A DNA stretch of 64,000 bases from Aralia elata (GCA_034770075.1 CM068388.1:65148889-65212888); one strand, 5' to 3'; positions 11,454 through 23,699 are shown, counted from the first letter of the stretch. Numbers and translations: made by a program. Notes: generated by a model not told the origin, from the sequence alone.

Positions 11454-12579
11454 ATATCATCATCTGCATTAGTTGTGAAGCCCCGAAAATCCACCTGTTA
11501 GCTTCTTTTAGCCAGGTCGGACTTCGTGCTCACGTGTACGACCTTTACATAATGCTATAGAAATTTTAACTTCTAATAATCAGAGTAAAGTGCGAAAAAG
11601 TGATAATATTATAAAATATTATTTGTTCATTGTTACAACATTCCCAGGTTACTCGTTCTTATTATACATAAGTCCTAAAAGACTTAAAAATAAATCTCCA
11701 TTTATCTATCCGAGACTTGCAGTATTAGCAATCAGGCAGTTCTCAGGAAAGAGGAGGCTTTCCGTTAAAACGTAACGACGCGCACTTAAATGCCCTAACC
11801 CCTTTCCTCGTCAGAACTTTCTAGACATTGCCAATAATGTTAATCTAGCATAGTTAAAATGACTTCTACATCTTCAACTTTCTTTGTACCGCCAGAATCG
11901 TCTGGTAATTCTTCCTCAGCTGTAATTGTTTTAAAATAATTGCAAGAATGAGTATAAGAATGCCCAACAAGTCTAACAGATATATATATGAGAAGAGAAT
12001 CACCTTTTTAAGATATATATACAGAATAAGCTGATACAAGATTTCAATGATTATCAATATAGTGAATTGAGTGGTTCCCCACCCACGAACTAATGAATTA
12101 GTTCCCCGTCTCATCACTACTGCTACAATTGTATCAACAGTGTATAACGCTTCTACGATACCTCTACACTGGGACAAATGTTACCTTAATGAGTTAGATC
12201 GGTTTCCTAACACATCTTAAACTCCTGCCCATACAAGAGAGTTGTTCAACTCAGATACTAACATGGTTTTCAATTGAAATTCAATAATCACTATCACGTT
12301 GCGCATAACAGATAACAAGCATGTTAATGCACGGGGTGCCAAAGAAATAATACTTGCATAACAATAAACTTCATAAATAAGACACGTTATTGCACTGAGT
12401 GCATTTTAACAAATAAGTAGACTTGCCTGAATATGGATAATATGTTAACGCTAATGTTTCATTCCTCGCTCAATCTCTTGAAGTGTAAGCTCTAGAACTT
12501 TTATCCTCCAAGTTTTTCCTTTCCTTGGATTATGCTAGGCTAATTAAGCATTTTAACGATTAAATCTTTTAAGTTTTAT

Positions 12580-13005
12580 TCCGGGTATTATAACCGCTTA
12601 TAAATAAGACTCCTTCTAATATAGATGAAATAATTTCAGCATTATAACTGCATATAAAATGAATATTCATCAACTATATTTAAAATAAATTGAGCATTAC
12701 AACTGCTTATAAAATGAATATTCGGCTATTATATTTGAAATAATTTCAGCATTATAACTGCTTATAAAATGAATATTCTTACTAAATACTTGAAGAAAAT
12801 CGGACATAGTAACTGCTTATAAAAGTATATTTTCTAATACATAAGAGAAATAAATCGGACATTATAACTGCTTGTAAATAGGACTTTTGTACTATATACT
12901 TAAAATAATTTGAGCATTATAACTGCTTGTAAATATGACTTTTGTACTATATACTTAAAATAATTTGGGCATTATAACTGCTTATAAAAGTATATTTTTA
13001 CTAAA
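12580..13005. repeat. 55-bp tandem repeats, about eight copies
   Basis: The phrase CATTATAACTGCTTATAAA recurs near 12586, 12640, 12695, 12750, 12804, 12860, 12915 and 12970, so the period is close to 55 bp. The copies have diverged, especially between the conserved cores. The array sits within the minus-strand LTR. Confidence 0.85.
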
Positions 13006-13316
13006 TATATAAAGAAGAATGAAAATAATAACCACTAGAGTAATACCTCTTGTAGTTGCTAGCTTTACCTCCAATCGCGTAACGCTTTGATGCTTAGAAA
13101 GTAATTTTTATCTCACAATATCTCTCAGAATATAAATATATAGTGTTTTTGCTCTTGAACTGCTCTTGAAAAATAGTAAGGAATGAATGAACTGAGCTTG
13201 CTATTTATAGAAAAACCAAGTTTCACTAATTGCACGTTAGGGGCTCGGCTTATTATACTTTGGTACCTAGGTTAATTACACTTTAGTACCTAGCAAAGTC
13301 TTAGAATATTCTTCTA

Positions 13317-13660
13317 AGCTCCTCAATGAAAATATCTTCCAAGCTCGACAATGCAGCTTGCAATTGAACCTATCTTCTAAGCTCCTCAATGAAAATATCT
13401 TCCAAGCTCGACAATACAGCTTGCAATCTAAGCTCCTCAATGAAAATATTTTCTAAGCTCGACAATGCAGCTTGCAATTGAACATATCTTCTAAGCTCCT
13501 CAATGAAAATATCTTCCAAGCTCGACAATGCAGCTTGCAATTTAAGCTCCTCAATGAAAATATCTTCTAAGCTCGACAATGCAGCTTGCAATTGAACCTA
13601 TCTTCTAAGCTCCTCAATGAAAATATCTTACAAGCTCGACAATGCAGCTTGTTACCGTAA
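13317..13660. repeat. Alternating 62/52-bp tandem repeat (114-bp higher-order unit)
   Basis: Copies of AAGCTCCTCAATGAAAATAT start near 13317, 13379, 13431, 13493, 13546 and 13608. Spacing alternates between about 62 and 52-53 bp because every second copy lacks the TTGAACCTATC segment. The 73-codon minus-strand open frame across it is a by-product. The array lies close to the 5' end (U3) of the minus-strand LTR. Confidence 0.85.
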
Positions 13661-14010
13661 GCACGACAAAGCACTATATCAGTTTAAGCACGACAAAACA
13701 GCTTACTAAAAATAATTTGCCGGGATACTTCTTGGTGAAATCGTGGAAAGCACGACAAATCATTTTGTCAATGTAAGCACGACTAAGCAACTTCGAAATT
13801 TTTTTTATTTGACCTAATTCATCGTTTACATAATATAATCACAAAACACCTGCTTCGAAATATCATTTGGATCTTTATTAAGCACATAAATTAGAATCTC
13901 ATTAGGTCTTAAGGTTTTAAACTTCTCGATACCTAGTTTTAGGTCACTAAATTAACCTCTAACCATATACGATCGTATTTATAAGCCTCATAAATATTCA
14001 TGATATTACA

Positions 14011-14160
14011 TTCACCCCCACTTTAAAGAATTTCGTCCTCGAAATTAACTTTACAGCTAATTTTAGTCATTCAATATCATATTTATAAGTTCTATAAATA
14101 TTCAGGATATTACATTCTCTCCTCCTTATAAGAATTTCGTCCTCGAAATTTCAGTGTAAG
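14011..14160 (-). promoter_or_regulatory. Polypurine tract and LTR start, duplicated
   Basis: On the minus strand, AATTTCGAGGACGAAATTC is followed by a purine run and then TGTAATATC. The block occurs twice about 104 bp apart, with LTR-like starts at 14010 (AAAGTGGGGGTGAA before it) and 14114 (AAGGAGGAGAGAA before it). This is the typical 3' end of a Tekay-like internal region. The inner copy looks like a short duplication spanning the plus-strand priming site. Confidence 0.7.
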
Positions 14161-14674
14161 CATTTTTTTAACTTTCTTTTTACGAGTTTTTTTTATCCCC
14201 AAAATTTTACGCAGGCTATATCCTAAGGTACTCTTACCCTAAAGCTAGTAACTATATATTTTAAAAGACCCGGATGGCCGGATCTTTTAAACTTGGCTTC
14301 GCTGCAGTATACTTTTCTTGCACCAATTCTAATAATGAAGCACATTTTATGTACAATAATAGTGAGCCGAATACGATAATAGGTACTGTACAATAGAGAG
14401 ATCAATTATGAAAAATGGTAGTCATTTAAAATATTTTTAACGTTAGAAATTAATAAAACTTTAAACCACTAAAATTAATAAGATTTTTAAATCATTAAAA
14501 TTTTGATAAAATATTCACAAGTTCATCAAATGGTGATAAATGTCCGAATACTCTCAAATTTGGTGCAGTGATAAAACTTGATAATGTAAATTGAGTGAAC
14601 AGCATTGATGTTTCTTATAATACTAAAAATATTAATATTTGCTGTATTAAATGGAACTAAAGCAAAAATGTATT
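14161..14674. other. Unassigned AT-rich stretch with a 32-bp near-perfect palindrome
   Basis: No gene or element border is recognisable. The notable feature is a palindrome at 14260-14291: TTTAAAAGACCCGG, loop ATGG, CCGGATCTTTTAAA, with one mismatch. The tandem-array homology begins around 14675. Confidence 0.45.
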
Positions 14675-14854
14675 TAAAGGGAACCACCATAGAGAAGATA
14701 ATGTTTTGGTGGACATAGTATATACAGATCCACATGCATGTTATTACACCTTTCAAAGCCTAAAGTTGGAGTTATATAGCAGTTTTTTTTTCGCCCAAAA
14801 TACCTTAATTTTATATTTTTATTTTCATTTTCATTTATTTATTTATAAAGTTTA

Positions 14855-15495
14855 GGGAAATGATTCATAGCATTCATTTGCTATGGATTCTTATAGGGCA
14901 TACACTATCTACACTATTGAAAACAAGAAGGTACAATCAGGATTAGAAACTGAAAATCGACGTCCACTACTATTAGTAGTGCACGGTAAAAAATCACTTA
15001 GCGTCCGCTACTAATAGTAGGGGACGCTAATCAGAATGAGTTTGGCTTTACCAAAAAATATTTAGGATTTATTAACTAAGATTTAGGGTTTATTAACCAT
15101 GGTTTAGGGTTATTAATCTAACCTCTAGTTAATAAACTCTAAACCATAGTTAATAAACCCTAAACCTTGGTTAATAAATCTTAAACCCTAGTTTATAAAC
15201 TCTAAACCCTAGTTAGTAAATCCTAATAAACTCTAAACCCTAGTTAATAAACCCTAAAGCCTAGTTAATAAATCATAAACTCTAGTTAATAAATTCTAAA
15301 TATTTATTGGTCAAGCCAAACCCTTATTCTGATTAGTGTCCGTTAATAATAGTAGTGGACGCTAAATGTTTTTTTTACCGTCCGCTACTGTCGATTTTCA
15401 GTTTTTAATCTTGACCGTTCTTTTTGTTTTTAATGGTATAAGTAGTGTATGTCCTATAAAGATCCATAGCAAATACATGTTATAAATCATTACCC
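14855..15495. mobile_element. Foldback (MULE-like MITE), array unit 1
   Basis: The ends are long inverted repeats: GGGAAATGATTCATAGCATT at the left and the complement of GGTAATGATTTATAACATG at the right. The flanks form a likely 9-bp target duplication, TAAAGTTTA (14846-14854) and TTAAGTTTA (15496-15504), with one mismatch. A 9-bp duplication and long terminal inverted repeats point to a Mutator-like element. The centre is itself inverted: TTTAGGGTTTATTAA copies on the left face TTAATAAACCCTAAA copies on the right. No transposase is present. Because every unit shares it, insertion preceded amplification of the array. Confidence 0.7.
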
Positions 15496-15844
15496 TTAAG
15501 TTTATTATTAAAATATTCTTATCTATAAACATAACTGACCATTTTAAAAGCGTTTAACTACCAATTATTTTTTATTTGAAATTTAACTTTAATCAAATTT
15601 TTATTATATTTTGACTTTAAATTTCTTGAAAAAATTCTAAATTAATTATTAAGATACAAACACTTGGCTTGTTTTCGTCAAGTTCTAATATGTGAGAGCT
15701 TTAAACGTGATCGAGTAAGATCTGGTTCAATATGGGACCACATGGGAGGTGTGTTAAATTTAAGACTTTACACTGGAAAGATGCCCCGTGAAAAAGATGA
15801 AATAAAGTCTCTTCAATGGGGACAACTGTAGTAGTACTAATATT

Positions 15845-15932
15845 TATAAATAGACCTTTGGATCATGTTTATGCATTTAGATAAAGTCTTTTCAATGGCG
15901 ACCAGTGTAGTGGTACTAATATTTATAAATAG
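15845..15932 (+). promoter_or_regulatory. TATAAATAG motif, repeated in eight array units (two copies here)
   Basis: A strong plant-type TATA match, TATAAATAG, lies at 15845-15853 and again at 15924-15932, because unit 1 has a local duplication of about 80 bp. Single copies occur at 17990, 24062, 29543, 31443, 33246, 35102 and 37165. Each is embedded in the conserved context GGTACTAATATT...ACC. Each lies about 0.8-1 kb upstream of the foldback of the next unit, before allowing for later insertions. Promoter activity is inference. Confidence 0.45.
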
Positions 15933-16657
15933 ACCTGTGGAACATGTTTATGTATAAAAAAAAATTTGAACCAATCCTTTTGTCCATCAAAATATGTTAC
16001 AAAAAAAAAAGTTTGTCCATAAAAAAAATGACAATGCATAAAAAATTAAACTATTTTAATCTCAAGATGGAGTGTATTTAAAATGGAGTCTACTAATTTA
16101 ATAAATACAAGAGTCAATAGTATATATACTTGAGTGGGGTTCAAATTATAAGTAAAACTAAAACCTATTTATTTTCACTTTTCTTATTTAATTTTCTTAA
16201 TATATTTAAAAATTGTACTTTAATTGTTCTAGATCGGGGTGTAATTTCACACACACACCCCCCAATATATATATATATATATATAGACACACACGCGCGC
16301 GCACACATGTATACATATTTGTAAAATTAGATATACATTATGTTTCAAAATTAGAGATATCTCTAATATTACATTATAAACTAGAATGATATTTTAAGAA
16401 ATCACTACTTAAATTTAATATTATTCAAAGTACTATTTCAATAATTGTTAGGAATATATTCGTGGATAAAAATCTTCTTTAGAAATCATGTTTTAAATAT
16501 GTATCACTAGTTTTGGACACGGATGTAGTATTTATAGACACACATTTTTTAAGGGAAACAGTATAAAGAATATAATGTTTTGGTCGAAGTGGAATATATA
16601 GGTCTAGATGCATGTTGTTACACCTTTCAAACCTAAAGTTGTAGTTACAGTGATTTA

Positions 16658-17300
16658 GGGGAATGATCAATAGCATGCATTTGTTATGGATACTTATAGG
16701 ACATACACCATCTATAACATTGAAAACAAGAAGAAACGGTCAGGATTAAAAATTGAAAATTGACGTCCTCTACTATTAGATTAATAGTGGACGGTAAAAA
16801 AAAACACTTAGCGTCCGCTACAAATAGTAGCAAACGCTAATCAAAATGAGTTTGGCTTTACCAATAAATGTTTAGGATTTATTAACTAAACTTTAGGGTT
16901 TATTAATTAGGATTTAGGATTTATTAACTACGGTTTATGGTTTATTAACCTTACCTCTAGTTAATAAATCATAAACCCTATTTAATAAATCCTAAATTTT
17001 GGTTTATAAACTCTAAACTCTGGTTTATAAACCCTAAATCCCTTTTAATAAACTATAAATCCTGGTTAATAAATCGTAAATCATAGTTAATAAACTCTAA
17101 ACATTATTTGGTCAAGTCAAACCCTCTGATTTGCGTCCGCTACTAATAGTAGCGGACGCTAAGTGTTTTTTTTAGCGTCCGCTATTAATAGTAGCGGATG
17201 TTGATTTTCAGTTTCTAATCCTGGTCGTTCCTTCTTGTTTTCAATGGTATAGAGAATGTTTGCCCTATAAGGATCCATAGCAAATACATACTATGGATGT
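16658..17300. mobile_element. Foldback, array unit 2
   Basis: This is homologous to the unit 1 foldback, with left end GGGGAATGATCAATAGCATG. Its stem keeps the perfect inner hairpin GCGTCCGCTA...TAGCGGACGC near 17135-17160. The right end has lost the final CATTACTC and the following part of the unit is duplicated. Confidence 0.7.
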
Positions 17301-17915
17301 TTATTATTAAAATATTCTTATCTATAAACATAACTGACTATTTTAAAAGCATTTAACTACCAATTATTTTTTATTTGAAATTTAACTTTAATCAAATTTT
17401 CATTATATTTTGACTTTAAATTTCTTGAAAAAATTATAAATTAATTATTAAGATACAAACACTTTGCTTGTTTTTGTCAAGTTCTAATATGTGAGAGCTT
17501 TAAGGGTGATCGAGTAAGATCTTGTTCAATATGGGACCATATGGGAGTTTAGAAATTAATGTGTGTTAAATTTAAGATTTTGCACTGGAAAGATGTCCTA
17601 TAAGGATCCATAGCAAATACATACTATGGATCATTATAATTAAAATATTCTTATCTATAAACATAAATGACCATTTTAAAAGCGTTTAACTACCAATTAA
17701 TTTTTATTTGAAATTTAACTTTAATCAAATTTTTATTATATTTTGACTTTAAATTTCTTGAAAAATTTCTAAATTAATTATTAAGATACAAACAATTTGC
17801 TTGTTTTTGTCAAGTTCTAATATGTGAGAGCTTTAAGCGTGATCGAAGAAGATCTTGTTCAATATGGAACCAAATGGGAGTTTAGAAATTAAAGTTTGTT
17901 AAATTTAAGATTTTG
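17270..17915. repeat. Local tandem duplication of about 324 bp in unit 2
   Basis: The segment beginning CCTATAAGGATCCATAGCAAATAC at about 17270 is repeated from about 17594 and continues through the CAAGTTCTAATATGTGAGAGC motif in both copies. It explains why unit 2 is longer than the others. Confidence 0.8.
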
Positions 17916-19132
17916 CACCGGAAAGATGTCCCGTGAAACAGATGAAATAAAGTCTCTTCAATGGGGACTAGTGCAGTGGTACTAATATTTATAAATAGAC
18001 CTGTGGACCATATTTATGTATTTAACTATAAGGTGTTTGCATAAAAGAAAAAAATTTGAACCAATCCTTTTAGATTAAACAATATCTTGCAAGATGAAGT
18101 TTATTATGAAATTTTGTTTTGCCAATCCCCACAAAAAAATATAGATCTTATTTGATGTACAATATATTTTTCCTTTTGTAATATCCCGAATGTTTATGAG
18201 TTAGCAAATCATGATATTAAATTATTATGATGATTGTGGCATACAATGATCCTTATAAAAGGAAATTGATGGGTTAAACATAGGATAATACTCAGAGATT
18301 AAATAGGTAATATGAAACCTATGTTATAGTAATACGTTAAAATTTATTCAACGATAAAATTTCGGAAGAAATTAGACGAAAACCGAGTAAGAGGTTTGAT
18401 ATTTGTGATTCCGAGAACGGAATCCTTATAAGGAGGGAAGGATGTGACAACCCGGATTTTTAGAATAATTATAATAAGAATTTAATATAGAATAATTCTT
18501 ATTATGAGTCGCGTTTGAATATATATGTGTTATATATATTTATGTGATTAAATAGATGAGCTTAATATGTATATATATAAATGTGAAATATATACATAGA
18601 TTCGAAATGAATGAGTTAATAGTTAATTATTGCAACGATCGCGAGTCATGGGTAGCTTGATAATTCGAGCTTATGAATATTATTGAATAAAATAGACTTT
18701 TATTGATAATATTATGTGGTAAGTGTTTAAAGGTTATATTATGACCTAGATTATGTGTAGACGATGATTAGTATGTATGAAAGTTTTCGTACAAGCTAAT
18801 TTGGCGGTTTCGAGCATTATCGCTAGAGTACTATTTATTGGATTAAATAAATAGTTGAAGGATAATATTATTGGACGAATTTATTTATTGTAAAGACGCT
18901 AACCCAAAATATGGGTGAGATATATGTACGTTGAGGTATATGATTATGGAGAGTTAATCGTGAAGAGCAGCGATCGTGAACCGTGAATACCCTTGTAATT
19001 TTGGGTTTATTAATATTATTAAATGGATTAAATATTATTTTTTATGTGATGTCCTTTAAGGTTATTTTATAACCTAGATGAATGTCAATGTATGAAGATT
19101 TAGGTGTTATTGAATCGTATGAGTGAATAATT

Positions 19133-19156
19133 GATTTTGCGAAAGATCGCAAAATC
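19133..19156. promoter_or_regulatory. Conserved LTR palindrome GATTTTGCG-N6-CGCAAAATC
   Basis: Perfect 9-bp arms flank a 6-base centre. The same palindrome, with one changed base in the centre, occurs in the solo LTR at 25085-25108. It is followed in both by a G-rich CACG-containing motif ending TTTCCCGAG. Conservation between two LTR copies suggests a functional site; its nature is unknown. Confidence 0.7.
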
Positions 19157-20548
19157 ACTATTTACGGGGCACGTTTCCCGAGGCACTATTTACGCCATAA
19201 AATTTTTGTGTCTTTTTCGATGTTGAATAGTTTCATAAATACGTGTATGCGTAGGAATAATTTTTCCAAGTGTCAAAAATTTTATTTGAGCTGATACGTG
19301 ATTTTATCCGTATCCGAAAGGTATTATATGGGTGTTCCGAATAAATGGACAAATCCCATAATAATTATTTTTATGCATCCCAATAATTATGGGAGTACCC
19401 ATTTTAATTTTGGGTAGGGTTATTTACCAGTTTTGGTACAAAAGTGGGAGTTTTCGGGTATATTTTTGGTGTATTTGGGTATTTATTTTGGCTTGTCACT
19501 CCAAGAGGGAACCAATCCCTCATTTTGGACCAATCAAATTGCAAGGAGGGAGAGCTATTGCCGGCAATGTTGAAAAATTGGCCACCCTTGAGCCATTAAA
19601 CCACAAACTCATTTTTCTTCCCAAATTTACTCCTTCACTCTCCCAAATAATTCAACAACTTCATTCCTCTATTGCAAACCATCAGCTCCCCATTCAAACC
19701 CATTTCAAATTCTGCAGAAGAGAGAGAGAGTGAGAGTGAGAGAGCTCGCCGGAAAAAGGAGGAGGAGTCGCCGGAAGTTCGCCGGAAGGGGAAAAAGGAA
19801 GGAGGAAGAAGAAGGAGGCACGGGAGGAAGAAGAAGAGAATCCAAGCAAGGAGGACCTTCAAAATAAATCCTAGCCGAGCTTCTTAATCATCTAGGAAGG
19901 ATTTATAGAGGTAAACACCAATCAAATCCTTTCCATTCGATTTCTTATTGAGTTTTTCAAGTTTTTCTTAGTTTTGAGCTCTTAAGCTTGTGGGTCGGAT
20001 TTGTGGCGATTCTTGGTGTTTTTGTTTGTGGTGATTGTTTGTAAATGTTGTTAAGAGGTTATATAAGCCATTAATAACATCAAAGTGGAACAAAAACGCA
20101 AGAAATCTGTACCTATGCTTAAGGAGGATGAAGAACATGAAGAACAATGAACTTTGGACATGAACTTGGACATTTGGACGATTTAGAGGACTTTGTAGCT
20201 ATGATTTTGTGTTTGTTTAATTCGTTTGTTGTTATGATATTGTATTTCCATGGGTTATGAGTTTAACCCAGTTGGAATGGAGTAAAAAGGGATTAAAACG
20301 AAGTTTTGGTGATGATTTTGGTGAAGAACACCAAGAACACCAAGAACACGAAAATATAACATGAGTTGATACTTTGGCCTAAGATTTGGCCATGTTAATG
20401 TTGATGAATAACTCTAAATTTTTTATATGTTGTAGCCCTATGTCTTAGGAGTCCATAGAGTCCAGAACGGACCAATTTGAAGGTGTATAGAAGAAGTTAT
20501 GGAGGTTGGAGTGAGGAAAGGTCGGATTGCACGAAGGTGGCAAGTCTG

Positions 20549-20690
20549 CAATTCTGGGCATTGGCGCAGCCTCGCTGATCCTCACCGAGGCCTTGCCAAG
20601 CCCGCTGGTCATTGGCGCAGCCTCGCTGCTCCTCATGGAGGCCTCGCTGCCCTGATTGGCGCAGCCTCACTGATTCTCACCGAGGCCCCG
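20549..20690. repeat. GC-rich ~48-bp repeats in the LTR, three copies
   Basis: ATTGGCGCAGCCTCGCTGAT and variants occur at about 20561, 20610 and 20657, each followed by a CTCA(C/T)..GAGGCC motif. They are far more GC-rich than the surrounding sequence and are absent at the corresponding place in the solo LTR, which instead has other GC-rich sequence (CGCCGGGGC). Confidence 0.75.
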
Positions 20691-22671
20691 CCGACTGCCT
20701 GTATCCAAAATGTCTAGCATGAACACCTCTTAGTAAAATGACCATAACTTTCTCATACGAACTCGGATTTAGGCGATTCAAGATGATCCGGAAAGCTTAG
20801 AGATAGACCTACAACTTCCAATAATTAGAATTGAAATTTACTTTCTGGATGAATTCTAAAATTGACTATCTTTGGAACTATTGTGCGATTGGAGACAATC
20901 GGAGGGCGTTGGACATGCACGTGTGCAATGTGTAATGTTTTCGACGCTATGTTATAATGTTCTAAGTTCTAAAACATGATAATTATGATTTATAATGATA
21001 CTTGATATTTACCATTGGGTATTAGACAATTCGAGTGAGCGTGCTAAGCGTACGCAATCGCGTGTCACTTGGGCGTTCGAATAGGCAAGTGTGGCGTACG
21101 AACGTGCAAACGTCGTAACGCCGTAACAAGTGTGTATAACCTTGTTTAATATTTTGTTTCTAATAATAATGAGACATGATAGAGTGTTATAACACAATGT
21201 TTTATGGAGCATGCTAAACTTGTCAAAAAGAGGTGAATTATGCGTGTGACGTATAAACGTCGAAACGCCATGTAAAGTGTTAATGAACTTAAATAGTGTT
21301 TCGATTTAAACAAAACGAACATTATAAGATATGAAATGGGTTTATAATGTAAACCATTATATGAAGCCTTTTTAGGTGGCTAATTGGTATTTTATTGTTA
21401 AATAAATTGTGTAGGATATTTGAAGGACGAGCCATCATAATTTGGCAAGGAACGCTTAAGGCAAGTTCTTTCAGTAACTTGTTAACTTGTTTAAATGTAT
21501 TGATGTACATGACTTGATTACTAAATCTTTCACTATTATGTGGATTATATGAGAGCATGATTAAAGTGTGCATAATGTGCAATTATGTGACTATATTGTT
21601 CTATGTGGAACTTGAATTATTGTAAATATACAATGTGAGATGCATGAAGTATGCTATGAGATACATGATGCATATATATGGATGAATTGCATAAGATTTA
21701 TAATGCGTGAGTAAGATGCATAGTATGAGAATCAGGGTGCATGGATAAAATGCAAACTTATGTGTTATGTGAAGCATGAAATGTGAAAACTGTCAGTTCT
21801 TGCTGAGCCGTCGTGCTCATTCTTGCAAAAATAAAACTTTTGCAGATTTACGATGCAATACAATTATCTCGATATCGTGATGATAAAGATTAGAGGCGCA
21901 TGGAAACAGGAAGGTTCCTAAATGTCCCTTTACTGTAATTATTTAGCTATGATGACGGTATATGATGTACGTAAATTTGACTATGTAAACCCTGAGTTAG
22001 AAATGGAGGTTATCCATTATAGTATTTATGAAGTGATTATGTTAGTTACTTGTTATAGTAAACTAAAAGGATGTCGATGTTGTATAAAGGACATTTTTAT
22101 AACGAATGTATTGGTTATTGAATAACCTTGCAAATATTCAGGGATTGGATAAAGTCAGAATCTGAACCTTGCGTTCACACATGAGATATTGTAAAGGATC
22201 ATGGTATTTATTCAACCTTGGTCATAAATGTTTTATTTAAGGTCTTCGTGCCTGGGATTAGATGAGGATATGTTGTTATATTATTGTAATTGCATACTTT
22301 TAGTAAGCCTATGTTGTATGGGTAGTACCGTGACGTGCTGGAATCGGGTTCAAGGTAAGACCCGAGTTTCGGGGGCGTTACACCTTTTGTCCATGAAAAG
22401 ATGTTACAAAAAAAAAGATTGTCCATAAAAAAAAATGAGAATGCATAAAAAATTAAACTATTTTAATCTCAAGATGGAGTGTACTTAAAATGGAGTCTAC
22501 TAATTTAATAAATACAACAGTCAATAGTATATATACTTGAGTGGGGTTCAAATTATAAGTAAAACTAAAACTTATTTATTTTCACTTTTCTTATTTAATT
22601 TTCTTAATATATTTAAAAAATGTTCTTTAATTGTTCTAGATCGGGGTGTAATTTCACACACACTCACACCC

Positions 22672-22711
<40 letters not shown>

Positions 22712-23061
22712 GTATATATATTTGTAAAATTAGATATACATTATGTTCAAAATTAGAGATATATATAATATTAAATTATAAACTAGAATGATATTTTAAG
22801 AAATCACTATTTAAATTTAATATTATTCAAGGTACTATTTCAATAATTGTTAGGAATATATTCTTGGATAAAAATCTTCTTTAGAAATCATGTTATAAAT
22901 ATGTATCACTAGTTTTGGACACGGATGCAGTATTTGTAGACACATTTTTTTAAAGGGAAACAGTACAAAGAAGATAATGTTTTGGTCGATTTGGAATATA
23001 TAGGTCTAGATGCATGGTGTTACACCTTTCAAACCTAAAGTTGTAGTTTTATAGTAATTTA

Positions 23062-23699
23062 GGAGTATGATCCATAACTAGCATATATATGTTATGGATA
23101 CTTATAGGGCATACACCATCTATAACATTGAAAACAAGAAGGAACGATCAGGATTTGAAACTGAAAAGCGACTTCTGCTACTATTACTAGTAAACGATAA
23201 AAAAAACACTTAGCTTCCGTTACAAATAGTAGCAGACACTAATCATAATGAGTTTGGCTTTACCAATAAAAGTTTATAATTTATTAACTATAGTTTAAGA
23301 TTTAGTAATTAAGCTTTAGGGTTTATTAATTTGGATTTAGGGTTCATTAACCTCAACTCTAGTTAATAAATCATAAACCCTATTTAATAAATCCTAATTT
23401 TTGGTTAATAAACTCTAAACTGTGATTTATAAACCCTAAACCCTTGTTAATAAACTATAAAAATTGGTTAATAAATCGTAAATCCTAGTTAATAAACCCT
23501 AAACATTATTTGGTCAAGTCAAACCCTTATTCTGATTAGCGTCCGCTACTAGTATCGGACGCTAAGTGTTTTCCGTTATTAATGGTAACGGATGTTGATT
23601 TTCAGTTTCTAATCTTGGTAATTTTTTCTTGTTTTCAATTGTATAGATAATGTTTACCCTATAAGGATCCATAGCAAATTCATACTAAGAATCATTACT
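23062..23699. mobile_element. Foldback, array unit 3
   Basis: Same foldback as in units 4 and 5, with the left end slightly altered (GGAGTATGATCC). The inner stem GCGTCCGCTACTAG...GGACGC near 23540 is preserved apart from small losses. Confidence 0.7.

Larger units (their letters stand above)
11474..14010 (-). mobile_element. Degenerate LTR on the minus strand (about 2.5 kb)
   Basis: On the minus strand it begins TGTAATATCATGAATATTTATG at 14010, preceded by a polypurine tract, and ends near 11474 in a decayed ...GGGGCTTCACA. Its body has the conserved CTTGCTGGGC-type motif (seen on the plus strand as GCCCAACAAGTCTAACAG near 11962). Two satellite-like arrays lie within it. The start resembles the left end of the element at 18177, suggesting the same LTR subfamily. 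Confidence 0.6.
18177..22382 (+). mobile_element. Chimeric, internally deleted LTR element with TSD CCTTT
   Basis: The element interrupts array unit 2 cleanly. CCTTT at 18172-18176 is repeated at 22383-22387, and array sequence resumes (TGTCCATGAAAAG) immediately after. It starts TGTAATATCCCGAATG and ends TTTCGGGGGCGTTACA. The first 266 bp hold the head of one LTR and the tail of an internal region, including GATTCCGAGAACGGAATCC and a purine run. A full-length LTR of another type follows from 18443. Nearly all of the first LTR and the internal genes are missing. The two LTR starts (TGTAATATCCC and TGTGACAACCC) differ, so this is probably an inter-element recombination product rather than a simple deletion. 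Confidence 0.8.
18443..22382 (+). mobile_element. LTR of the chimeric element (3.9 kb)
   Basis: It starts TGTGACAACCCGG after a purine run and ends GGGGGCGTTACA at the target duplication. It is homologous along its length to the solo LTR at 24733-28349. Shared landmarks include the palindrome at 19133-19156, a purine-rich GAGAGAGAG...GAAGAAGAAG stretch near 19720-19850, CTCTCATACGAACTCGGATT, and the CTTGCTGAGC...GCTCATTCTTGC motif near 21795. Open frames inside it are short and unsupported. Confidence 0.8.

Noticed and set aside
19389..19887. Frames of 71-114 residues, including a Glu/Lys/Arg-rich one
   Set aside because: They lie in a purine-rich LTR leader (GAGAGA, GAAGAA) and are not conserved in the solo LTR. 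Low complexity explains them.
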